Of a DNA stretch of 64,000 nt, positions 32,678 to 44,900 are shown in pieces. The first letter of the stretch is position 1. The number at the start of each line of letters is the position of its first letter. Below the pieces are notes generated by a model that saw only the letters and a list, made by a program, of their open reading frames with translations, was not told the DNA's origin and ran no database searches. The position numbers were made by a program, and so were the translations under genes. Source of the stretch: Macquaria australasica (lineage: Eukaryota; Chordata; Actinopteri; Centrarchiformes; Percichthyidae); contig SEMN01000701.1 of NCBI GenBank assembly GCA_005408345.1, positions 1 through 64,000 on the forward strand, given 5' to 3'.

Positions 32678-33290
32678 GCAGTGTTTCCGTGAACATATTT
32701 TTATTTATTTGAAGTATCGCATTAGAAAACCTGTATGGAAATGGAAAACATTTGAAAAAACGTTTTTACACTCACTTGAGGTGGTTTATGCCTTTGTCAA
32801 AAAAGAGTTGATGCGCTAAATGGGATATGGAAATGCCTTTGCCGAATAAGTTCTGACATAGCGAACATTTAACTCACATGACTGATCAGCTGTTTCCGCT
32901 GAACTGTTTATTAATTAATTTGTCTTCGTCTCTGGACAGCATGAAACACGGTCAACACTAGCTTACATGAAGGAACAATTCAAACTTGTCCAATAGAAAC
33001 TGATTCCTGAGGACCTCTCTCCATGTTTCTCCCGTAGATGAGTTAGATGGTCAAGGCCACTTGTTTTGTTTCGGTTCCCAACCTCTACTTCTTCTACTCT
33101 ATTTATTGATGGATTACAGCGATGTGTAAAGCGGAGCCTATACCGCCAACTTCTGACCAAACTACACTTTGCAACAAGCCAACTTTATTCTCTCCAAACC
33201 AGTTGATGGAAACGCACCTAATTCGCATTTCTTTTTTGCGATATTTCAAGGTTTGCTTACAATTTACTTGACAATTGAATGGAATCACGG
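32678..33290 (+). mobile_element. Dispersed DNA-element copy 2 (longest copy)
   Basis: Shares GTGTTTCC, TATCGCATTAGAAAACC and AAGGAACAATTCAAACTTGT with copies 1 and 3 and continues through CTTCTGACCAAACTACACTT to GTTGATGGAAACGCACC. The end is the reverse complement of the start (GTTTCCAT...ATGGAAAC), so it is probably an inverted-repeat transposon. No coding frame. Confidence 0.75.
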
Positions 33291-33299
33291 CTACTGATG

Positions 33300-33970
33300 G
33301 GTTTCAGTGGGTTTGGTGAAAAAGCTGAGGAATGAGTATTCTTGGAGTATTCACTCAATTAAATTTAGAAAGTGGTATAATATTTGCTCATTTTAACAAT
33401 GAGTACGATATTCTGGTATTGATTTTGACCAAAAGTCACCTGTGACAATTTTGAAAACTCTTTAAGTTATGCCAGTTTCAGATGTATACTTATGAGTCTC
33501 TGTACCTAACCCCTTTGTGTGTAGAGAATATGGCCTTTAAAGTTGAATGGCTTCTTTTGTTGAAACTGACACTTAGATACACATACATGATCCGGGACCA
33601 TTTACATAACAACATGCCATTTCTAGTCCTAGACCTCAGAGGATCAAGATGCGAGTGGTGTCCAAACAGGCACAAATCTGTCCAGAACTTTATGTGGTGT
33701 GAAACAGTTTCTCAACTGAGGGATACTTGGACTCTTTGATTTACTGTAAATAAAACATATGATGCTTGTTCTGTCTGTTCAGAAGGTTGTGCTGTTGGCA
33801 ACAATTAATGCCACCAATGTCAAGCTCACTAAATGTCACTGAAATGTCCAATATCAGTAAAAGTGGGAATAATGAGATGTCTACTGGTGTGTTTTTTCTT
33901 TGTAATTGTCTTTGATTTTTTTGAGAATTGAAGAGTTAAATTGAAGTCGTAGAACAGGAACTAAAAGAAA
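33300..33970. other. Intergenic stretch, nothing recognised
   Basis: AT-rich sequence without a supported exon or clear repeat. Confidence 0.4.
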
Positions 33971-33974
33971 GAAA

Positions 33975-35035
33975 ATAACAGTACTGTAATTGCAACCATT
34001 TTTATACAGAGTCCCCTATTTTCAGGGGCTCAAATGTAATTGGACAAATGAACATAATCATAAATAAAATGTTGATTTTTAATACTTTGTTGCGAATCCT
34101 TTGCAGGCAATAACTGCCTGAAGTCTGGAACCAATGGACATCACCAAATGCTGGGTTTCCTCCTTTGTGATATTTTGGGTCATTGTCCTTCAGTACAGTG
34201 TAAAGCACCATCCAACCAACTTTGCTGAATTTGGCTGAATCTGAACAGACAGTATATCCCTATACACTTCAGAATGAATCTGGCTGCTTCTGTCTTCTGT
34301 CACATCATAAATAAACACTGGTGACCCAGAAACCATGCAGGCCCATGCTATCACACTGCCTCCACCGTGTTTTACAGATGATGTGGTATGCTTTGGATCA
34401 TGAGCCATTCCAAGCCGTCTCCACACATCCCATCATTCTGGTACAGGTTGATCTTAGTTTCATCTGTCCAAAGAATGCTGTTCCAGAACTGGTCTGGCTT
34501 TTTTAGATGTTTTTGGCAAAGTCTAATCTGGCCTTTCTATTCTTGAGGCTTATCATTGGTTTGCACCTTGTGGTGAACCCTCTGTTTGCTCTTGTGAAGT
34601 CTTCTCTTTATGGTTGACTTGGATAATGATATGCCGGCCTCCTGGAGAGTGTTCTTCACTTGAATGTACCAAACTGTTGATTTGGCCACTCCTAATGTTC
34701 CCGCTATGTCTGACGGATTTGTTTTTGTTTTTGCAGCTTGTTTTCACTTGCATTGAGAGTGCCTTTGACTGCATGCTGTGGGTTCACAGCAACAGCTTCC
34801 AAATGCAAATGCCACACTTTTACCTGCTTAATTGATGAAGAAATAATGAAGGAATAGCCCACACCTGCCCATGAAACAGCTTTTGAGTCAATTTTCAAGA
34901 GACCTAAAGTAACTGGACAAAGAGGGGGCTACATATTAAAGAGCTGTAATTCCTAAACCCTTCCTCCAATTTGGATGTGAATACCCTCAAATTAAAGCTG
35001 AGAGTCTGCACTTTAAGCTTTAATATGTTTTGATA
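33975..35035 (-). mobile_element. Degenerate Tc1-type transposon remnant
   Basis: Read on the minus strand, broken frames include a helix-turn-helix-like part near 34560-34770 and the catalytic core segment SVKHGGGSVIAWACMVSGSP (34310-34370), typical of fish Tc1 transposases. Several stops and frame changes interrupt it. The ends near 34000 and 34930 share AATTGGACAAA and its counterpart AACTGGACAAA. This is a different and older Tc1 subfamily than the copy at 14175. Confidence 0.85.
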
Positions 35036-35050
35036 AACAGGTAATATGTA

Positions 35051-35106
<56 letters not shown>

Positions 35107-35111
<5 letters not shown>

Positions 35112-35190
35112 CAATCAGCCATAACATTATGACCACTGACTGGTCATAATGGAAGAACATTGATTATCTCGTTACAATGGCACCTGTCAG
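35107..35190 (+). mobile_element. Solitary Tc1 end, copy 1
   Basis: CCAATCAGCCATAACATTAT then GACCACTGAC and CATTGATTATCTCGTTACAA match the left end of the Tc1 element at 14181-14250. The rest of the element is missing and is replaced by microsatellite. Confidence 0.88.
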
Positions 35191-35235
35191 ATATATATAC
35201 AGTATATATATATATTCAGTATATATATGTGTGTG

Positions 35236-35269
<34 letters not shown>

Positions 35270-35424
35270 TATATACATATACTGTGTTTATATGTATATA
35301 CTGTATATACATATACATATATACTGTACATACATATATATATGTATATATAGATACACACATATGTATATATATATACTGTATATGTGTATACACTCAC
35401 ACACACATACACACACACACATAT

Positions 35425-35505
35425 ACGATCAGCCACAACTTTAAGACCACTGGCAGGTGAAGTGAAGGAACATTGATTACCTCATTACAATGGCACCTGT
35501 CAGAT
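35425..35505 (+). mobile_element. Solitary Tc1 end, copy 2
   Basis: ACGATCAGCCACAACTTTAA then GACCACTGGCAGGTGAAGTG and CATTGATTACCTCATTACAA is a second left end of the same family. It keeps the left-end region complete to GGCACCTGTCAG and then dissolves into TA repeats, as does copy 1. Confidence 0.88.
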
Positions 35506-35541
35506 ATATATATATACTGTATATATATATCTGACATATAT

Positions 35542-35597
<56 letters not shown>

Positions 35598-35723
35598 CTG
35601 TGTGTGTGTGTATATAGATACACACACATACAGTATATATATATATACAGTATACAGTATATGTATATGTATACATATACATATATATATACATATATAT
35701 ACATATATATATACAGTATACAG

Positions 35724-35793
<70 letters not shown>

Positions 35794-35989
35794 ACCGTAG
35801 AGTGCATTAGCTATGGAAATATTGTTTGTCGCCCCTTGTGGAGGCTCTCGTGCAAGCAGGAACAAAACAAAGCTGCATTCAAGACCGCGCCTAGGTAGAG
35901 AACTGGTATGATAAAGACACCTACGTCGTTATAAAAGTAAGAATTGATACCGCAGGTCACAGGCTGAAGAGGAAATCTGCTCGGTAATC

Positions 35990-36280
35990 TTAAATCAATC
36001 AAATAACGGTTTAACGTGTCACAAATGCTCCGTTGCGTCCCCCTCTGTGCGGTGGGATGTTCACGAGCGCCCAGCCCAGAGATGTTTCATTGGTCAACAG
36101 CGCTGCGCGAGCTGCTGGTGCCTACTTCCTGAATTCACAGCAACAGATGAAAACGGATGTTTGGCATGAGCCAACAAACATCGCGGCATATCATTTTGTT
36201 CCGATAAGCACAAGATAAGCTTCGGGTTTTAACTCCCAACACCGTCGGCTTGCGTTGAGGAGTGTCGTCGCTCTGCCGTG
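35990..36280 (+). promoter_or_regulatory. Putative map3k7 promoter and 5' UTR
   Basis: CpG content rises here compared with the intergenic DNA, and an inverted CCAAT box (ATTGGTC) lies at about 36090. No TATA box stands out. The sequence leads without a splice signal into the ATG at 36281. A CpG-rich TATA-less promoter would suit a widely expressed kinase gene; the exact start site is not visible. Confidence 0.4.
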
Positions 36281-39200
36281 ATGGTGGAGACTCCAGCTGG
36301 CTGTCTGTTTGAAGACATCCAGTATGAAGACATCCAAGTTGAAGCGGTAAACTTGCTGACCAACAACAGCTCAACATAGGGCATTAACGTTAGGAGTTTA
36401 AATGCAGCTACGCATTCTTTCTGTCCATGAGCAAGGCTGAGGTGAAAGACAGACAATTGATAATTGTACCGTTTACTGCCCTTCAGTGTGAGATACAGTG
36501 AGGGTTTAATACACTGAGGTCTGAACAAACCATCAAACATGACAGCATTTGCTATTGAAAAAGCTTGTGCATTTAAACAAGCAGAGGAAGGCCCCCGTTT
36601 TTAACAGGGCAGACTAGTCGTAAAATGTGCTCTGGTAAAACTCAATTAGCTATTTTGAAAAGTGCAGAGGTTGTAAAAATACAGTTTAAGGGATGAAAAG
36701 TGAGAGCATTTAAAAACCCCTCTCCTGATATCAAGAGAGGCATGTCCTGTTTACCGTGGCCACAATGATCTGCTTGGGGGGGGGGGGGGGTCCAGGTCGA
36801 CAATGAGTTGCTGGACCCCTGTTAACCCCCCTGCTCCTCCCCCTCTCTGTGCATTGTGTTCTGAGCTGGACTATTATCAGGGATGGAAAGAGTTCTAGAA
36901 TATTTTACCCAATTAAAAGTACTGGGTGTGAACACCTATGTCCAAACCAACAATAAATTCCTTTTCTATAGATGAACATTTGCAACCTGTGCATACAACT
37001 AATTATCAATTATAAATATAAGACCACCTCCCTCAGGACAACCTTACAAGAATGACCAACAATAAATAAAAAGAGTTATGGATTGCAGCGGGTGCAACGA
37101 TCATTATTAGGCCACATAAATTAAATAACCTGCCACTTTAACAGCAGAATAAAGCATCATTAAGGATGACAGAGTGAAAGTAAATGTAATTTGTTACTTC
37201 CACCCCTGAGTATGATATTGTGGTGTTGTCTTTCGTCAGGCTGTTGGCAGAGGAACATTTGGAGTTGTCTTCAAGGCCGTATGGAAAGGAAAGGATGTAG
37301 CAATCAAGACCATTGAGAGTGAGAATGAAAGGAATGCTTTCCTTGTTGAGGTACTGTAAACACCTTTTGTTGTTCTGCTCTGTGCTGCATGAAACGTGCA
37401 GCCAGCCTTGTACTTCAGACATGTGGCATTCCTCAAAGACCACTATTACAACAATATCCTTCACTTCTTGAGGAGTACTGTAATTAGTTGGAGCGTAAGC
37501 CTCCTTATCTTTGATAACTGTTCCCACAGCCTGCTGGGTTTCAGGTGTAGCCATTTAACAGGGACTGTTTACACCTGGAATAATAATAAACCCAACCATC
37601 TTAAAACATACATTTTAAATAAGAGTATTGTAAGAAATATCTTTTTTAATGATTAATCTTGTTTTGAAATCTGACAGTCATTACCAATAACAAAACAATA
37701 CTTTATTTTCAGTACATTGGTTTGAAAAATATAAAAACGTTTTTTCCCATTTCATAAAAGAAGCCAAAGTTGTCAAAAGTGAAATGTCTCTAACAACCAG
37801 CAGCTGAAGCTAGAGGAACTTTGTCTTGTTGTTTCACTTGTGGTGGTGCATTCATGACTTTAACGATGTGAGAGTCAGCTGATGAACAGCGGCTTGTTTG
37901 ATGGAAGAATCCCCCATATCCTTATTATCTCTGCTCAAAGCCATGTTTGGGTGTTGTTTGTTTGTTTGTTTTCATACAACATTGAGTGCAATATGATGAC
38001 ATACCATGCAATGATATACATTTCAGAGATTTTGCTATACCTTTAAACTGGGGTAACTTTTCTTTTAATATCTCTTGGTGTGTAAGGCCACTGAGAGCAA
38101 TTTTAGAAATGAATGAGCAGGACTGATTGATGGCAATAATGGATTTTACATTATTTTTGCATCAATCTGAAGTACCTTGATTTGTCAAGGGTTCTATGTG
38201 GACTCCATAGGCGCGAGGGAGCATCCTCGGCATCGGCCAAAACAGTGACGTGACATACACAAGACTGAACGTGATTTACAATCATATTTAGAATAACGTT
38301 ACTATCTGTAATGGTCCTATATTTTATTTGGAACATTGGCTCTATGATATTAACTAGCTTGCCATTTGCAAATTACTTCATCAGCTAACGTTATGAAGCA
38401 ACCAACACCAGATCCATGCTGCGTAGCTAAGTTACACCTAGCTGGCTAACCTTAGCTTAGCTTAGGTTACAGTTAGCTAGTTGGCCGCCCCTGCCTTGCA
38501 TCTCTCTTGGCTAGTAGAAAGCAATCGTTAGTTAAACACCTTTGCTTTGCACCGTTACATCATTTATTGTTGGCTAAAATCAACAGTTTGCCGTCATACA
38601 AAAGTATCATGGATCACTTTTGCTGGTGAAGTAATTTGGCAAACTAGCCAACTAACATATTCACTCAGATAGCATTTTGCTAGCGATAACGTTAGCTTTT
38701 TGCACTGTAGGGGAGCTGAAGAGAGGCAAGGCATTCGGGAGCACGCATAAATGTCACATCTTGTGGATTTTTCCGGAAAAAACGCCAGAGTCCTTTATAT
38801 AGAAATCAGTCCACAGGCTGTTATAGGAAAGTCAGGGAAGGTGTCATTTTTCACGTTATGTTACAATCTGTGCACACATTGGTAATACAAAGCAATTAAT
38901 ACATGTAAATTGTTACATATAGTACCTTTGCCGGATTAACCAAAACAAGACATCCCTATCTGGTTATTTAATCAGTCATGATATCAGTTCATCATTTCTC
39001 AACAGATTTTCCAGGAACTTTACTAAATTGTGATATATATTGATATTATGGTGTAAAATTACATATTCCATGGTAGAGAATTGTATCCACATCACCCACC
39101 TGTAGTTCATGATACAAGTCAGAATACAGTTATCACAGACATAAGTTTCAGTATCAGACAATTGTGAATGAAATATTGATGATTGTATAATTGTGAAAAT

Positions 39201-41963
39201 CATTAGAAACACGCATAATACATGTTCAGTACATGCAGACATATAAACATAATATGCTCCAATGTAATACAGACAGACAGAGTGATTCATATTCATGGTA
39301 ATATGTATCTTATCTTTGTATCTTGTTTGTGAACAGCTCCGCCAGCTCTCCCGGGTGAATCACCCCAACATTGTTAAGCTGTATGGCTCCTGTGACAATC
39401 CAGTAAGCATACAATACTCAACACTGTAATAGCTTGTGTATTGTCAAACATATCCGTGCCCTTCTCTTATGATGTGTGTGGTAAAGGACAAACCACCTTC
39501 TGAATGAATTTCAGAGCTCATCGCCATGTTTTTGAAGCCATCCCTAACATGAGATGTATTTTTTTTTAACAAATGTATTTCTCTATTGAATGTTTGTCCC
39601 TCCACAATGCCGTCAGACATCACCTCACTTGACAGCAAGGTTAGAAGGCAATTCAATTGAATTTTATTTATATTGCACCAGATACAGAAGTTATCTCAGG
39701 GCACTTTTCATATAGACTGTACTGATATTTCACAGTCACAGAAGGAAATGAGGACTGATGCCTCGTACACACTTACTGAAACTTCTAATCATTTTCTATG
39801 AACCACATTTGGTGGTGGTTGAAATAAAAAGTGCTATCTGTCAGTGGAGAAGCAGGGATGATGGACTGTTTATGTGTATATGTTTATATGACCGTAATCT
39901 TTGCATGCCTCTGGGAGTGGTATCTGCCCATGGAACACAAACGTGTAATGTTTTTGTGTGTTATATGCCACTAGAACAGCACCTGCAATATCAGTATTGT
40001 CACTAAAAATCCAGTAAAGACTTATAATGTCTTTTTTTGCATGTAAGTGCAGTGTGTAAAACTCTGCATTGTGTCGTATAGTATATTCAGGGCTGTCTTC
40101 ATTGCAAGGCACCTCGGATGGAAAAAGTTTTTTTGATGTAGTGGTGCCATGTCCCACTCGCCAAGATAAATTTAAATTGACACAATCTAAGGACACAGCG
40201 GATGTATAAGAGTAGAATATTGGTGCGTGTGTGTATAAAACAGAGTCACATCAATAAACATTTTGTGGGTTAAAAACCCCATTATTTTAGCCCATCATCT
40301 TATTTGTGGTATGCACGTCTTGTCAGGTAGTTGCAGGTGGTTGAACAGTAAATGTCCCTACGTTTAGAGGAAGTTACAGATGACCCATGCTTCGCTGTCA
40401 TGCTTTCACTGCTAAGGTCACATGATTTGTGTTCTCAGGTCTGTCTGGTCATGGAGTATGCAGAATGTGGCTCTTTATATAACCGTAAGTCATATTATGT
40501 CTGTAAAAAAAATTCTAGTTGATTCACGTTGACTGAGTATCATGATCAATAACATTCAATTCAATTCAGTTTTATTTATATAGCGCCATATCATAACAAA
40601 GTTATCTCAGGGCACTTTTTCGAATAGAGCAGGTCTAGACCGACTCTTTATATTTACAGAGACCCAACAGTTCCCACCATGAGCAAGCACTATGCCAGTG
40701 GCAAGGAAAAACTCCCTTTTAACAGGTAGAAACCTCGAGCAGAACCAGGCTCAAGGTGGGCGGTCATCTGCCTCGACCGGTTGGGTTGAAGGGGGAAGGG
40801 GGGAGCGGGAGAGAGAGAGCAGGAGGAAAGAGAACATACAGCAGCTCAATACAGCATAGATATGGTAATGGCATTGATGTTAACACCAACAGAAACAACA
40901 CTAAGAGCAACATTATAATAGCAATACTAATAACAGCAACAACAGCAATAGCATCAGCGGGTGCAGAGCAGGAGCACGGGGGCAGCAGGCGGCAGCAACC
41001 ACAGACCCAGACCTCCACAGCTCCAGAGGCAGAAACACCTGCAGAAAGCAACAGAAGGGGAGGGAGAGAGAGAGAGAGAGAGAAAGCACACAACTACGGG
41101 AAGAAGTTGAATTAATAACAAGCATTGATGGGATATGAGGGCGTACAGATGGAGAGGAAGAGGAGGAGAAAGGAGCTCAGTGCATCATAGGAAGTCCCCC
41201 GGCAGTCTAGGCCTATAGCAGCATAACTAAGGGGTGGCTCAGGGGTCACCTGAGTCAGCCCTACTATAAGCTTTATCAAAGAGGAAAGTCTTAAGCCTAC
41301 TCTTAAATGTGAGGAGGTTGTCCGCCTCCCGTACACAAACTGGGATCTGGTTCCACAGGAGAGGAGCTTGATAGCTGAAGGCTCTGGCTCCCATTCTACT
41401 TTTAGAGACTCTAGGAACCACAAGGAACCCTGCATTCTGGGAGCGCAGTGCTCTAGTGGGGTAATAGGGTACTATGAGCTCTTTAAGATATGATGGTGCC
41501 TGACCATTTAGGGCTTTGAAGGTGAGGAGAAGGATTTTAAATTCTATTCTGGATTTTACAGGGAGCCAGTGTAGAGAAGCTAATATTGGAGAAATATGAT
41601 CTCTTTTTCTGGTTCTTGTCAGTAAACGTGCCGCAGCATTCTGAATCAGCTGGAGAGTCTTAAGGGATTTATTGGGGCAGCCTGATAATAGAGAGTTGCA
41701 ATAGTCCAGCCTAGACGTAACAAATGCATGGACTAGTTTTTCTGCATCTTTTTGAGATAGGATGTGCCTGATTTTTGCAATGTTACGTAAATGAAAAAAG
41801 GCAGTTCTTGAAGTTTGTTTTATTTGGGAGTTAAAGGACATATCCTGATAAAAGATAACTCCAAGATTCCTTACGGTTTCGCTGGAGGCCAGGGCAATGC
41901 CATCTAGAGAAACTATATCTTTGGATAATGATATAACATAAGCTAGTAATTATTACCAAAGGA

Positions 41964-41998
<35 letters not shown>

Positions 41999-44900
41999 CT
42001 GTAAAATGATAGTGTGTGTGATCATACAGTGTCTCTTATCTCATTCTTTGCTTCTCTTTTTGCTTGTCACTTCATCAAAGTCCTGCACAGTGCAGACCCC
42101 CAGGCCCACTACACAGCATCCCATGCTATGAGCTGGTGTCTGCAGTGTGCTCAGGGAGTTGCCTATCTGCACGCTATGAAGCCAAAGGCCTTAATTCACC
42201 GGGACCTCAAACCACCAAAGTAAGACTCTTTATGGTCAAACAGATAGAAGTTACGCAGTTCAGAGTTTTAGTAAGAATTGTGTTTGTAGAGCTATAGAGA
42301 AGAGACTTTTGGCAGTGTTTTCATCATGCTTTGTATTTGTTCATTGATCACTGACGATCATGAGAAGCTATGGAAGCTGAGAGGCATGAGAGAAAAAAAA
42401 TTCTGGTGATCCATTTTCTAAGTCTGATCTAAAATGTTTTCTCTCCTGTGTTTAAGACTTAAGAACAGGATAGTCTTTCTAAGTTCCTTAAATCTTTTTT
42501 TCATCTGTAAAACAGGTGGCAAAAAAAGTTGTAGCAGGTGAAAAAAAACTTTTTTTTAGTGTAGATATCCTTGGTATGCGCTGGAATGTCTACATGTTGC
42601 TATATTGCTACTTTGTTACCGTTCCATGCTTATAGCTGTGCACAGGGCCATGATCTATTGATTCTACAGAGAAGGGATTCTGGGTAATTGTGGCTTAGTT
42701 AGGAGTCAGCTTGCACTTCTCCAAAATATAAACTGCTCATTGAGTTTTGTGTGCAGTCCCAATCATAAAACAGTTTCTGATTGGTGAAGAATAGAAGCCT
42801 GTGCATGTTGTCAGGCTTGCACAGCCAGAGGTATGTGTAAGGGGAAGGCATGTATGGAAATGCCTTATATAAGAGTTATACACACAAGATTTATGGCCTC
42901 TAACACTGGAAATGGAAAAAATAATCATGCACTGCTCTGCCTCCAGTTTGTTCAAAGGCATAATAGAGCAAGTACAAAAATAAAGCCCTTACTTTGAACT
43001 ACATCAAAAACATTCAGAATAAATAAAATAAAATCATATTATTTCATTTTTTAGCCGTGCTAGTGGCATGGGTCTGGGGATGGAGATGGATTGCCATGTA
43101 ATTTTGAACAGACATTCATGGTCCCCAGAGGATGAATCCTACTAACTTCGATTCCCTGACTTTTCCTCTGGCATCATGAGGTTGACATTTTGTAGTTTTT
43201 ATTGAAATATCTTATCAACTATTGGATGGATTGCCATGAAATTTAGTACACACATTCATGGTCCCCAGAGGATTTGAACTTTGGTGATCCTTTGACTTTT
43301 CAACTAGCGCCATCGTCGGGTCAAATTTTCTTTTCCAATACTTTGGTATATGACCAAATATCTGCAGAGGTATTCAATCTGAACTCCAATTTACACACTT
43401 TTCATTCACAAATATATTTTTCTGAAGTGTAACAGGAAGTCTATAGTGTATAACCTATTTTCTTAAATTTCTAATCCCTGTCTCCTGTTATGTTTCAGTC
43501 TGCTCCTCGTGGGTCGTGGTACTGTGCTGAAGATATGTGACTTTGGAACAGCTTGTGATATTCAGACCTACATGACCAACAACAAAGGCAGTGCAGCCTG
43601 GATGGCACCAGAGGTGTTTGAAGGTGAGCCACAAACGCTACATTCACTTCTCATTCTGGAGCTCCAACCAAGAGCTGCTTAAATCTGTGTTGATTATTAG
43701 GTCAATATTTGTTTGCCACAATCATACTTCACATATCGTTAGCCTCATAGCATAATTGCCTAAGTCATTTTTTGGCCAAATTGTGATATCTGCCTAACTT
43801 TACTCTCCTACCACTGCTGCATCATTCTGCCTTTCTGCCTATGTCCTTGGCCAATCACAACACTTATTAGAATCCAAAAACACTATCTGCCTCAGTCGTC
43901 TCTTTGACTTAGGCAACTTTGATGCTACAAACAAAATGGCAGAAAGCATGAGAGAGAGGGCTCTGCTGTCCACAAGTGAAGCATTAGCTCTTCTCTTTGA
44001 TTCGTTTTCATCTGGTAAGATGATTTTCTAGACACTAAATGTAATTTCAGTCAATCAAAGGGATTATGAACTGTGTATTTAAACTTTAAATCACATTTTT
44101 GCTACAAGGTATGATGAAGTAGCTTAAGGGCTAGCTAACACTAGCAAAATATTACCTCATTTCTGGTCAGAACAAATCTTTACACTTAAAATAAGAAACA
44201 TCACCATAAAAAAACCATTTAGGCAATTTTAGACATTTTTAAGCAAATCTTGAAGTGAAGTCATTTTTCAAGCACCTGAATGGAACTTCGATTAAGGGTG
44301 GGAAAGGAAAACAGTGGTTAAGGTTAGAAATTAAGAAACAACTTGGTTAAGGTTGACAAGTAACACATCTTGGTTATATTTAGGAGAGTAATATAGAGTA
44401 TGTTATGTTTGCATTTATATGTAAGAGAAAAAAATGCCTAAGTCACTTTTATTTGTTAGGCAATTGATGATGGGTCTTTTTCTTTTTGCATACTTGTTCA
44501 CACATCTGTTTGAATGTACTGTTACAATATCAATAAAAAATACCAATGTGTTTTCTAAAAATTGTGTTTTTTCTTGTTTTCCAAAAACATTGAAATATGA
44601 CTTAGGCAATTATGCTATGAGGCTAACGATATAGGGGCTGGTGTTTTCAGCCAGTCAGGGTGCAGCTGCTCTTAAGTTTCACTAGCCAAAGGGTTTTCTT
44701 GATAAACCAGATTATTAGTATGAGTATTAGTAAAAGTATTAGTCATTTTACTGGTATACAATTCTGTTACCAATAAATCTACAAACTAAATCTATGACCA
44801 GCAAAAAAACAGATGTAAACAAAACCAATCCAATGAAATACAACATTGCAAGTCATGCAAGTAAACAAACCAAAGGCAGCCTGCAAAAGAATGTTCTTCA

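Larger units (their letters stand above)
35050..35790. repeat. TG/TA/CATA/GA microsatellite cluster
   Basis: A 740-bp low-complexity block: (TG)n at 35050-35074, (TA)n at 35075-35106, mixed CATA/TATG runs up to 35740 and (AG)n at 35743-35790. Two solitary Tc1 ends are embedded in it. All open frames here (tyrosine/isoleucine/histidine repeats) are artefacts. Confidence 0.95.

Noticed and set aside
35160..35900. Several open frames of Tyr/Ile/His/Thr repeats on both strands
   Set aside because: Pure artefacts of TA, CATA and CA microsatellites.
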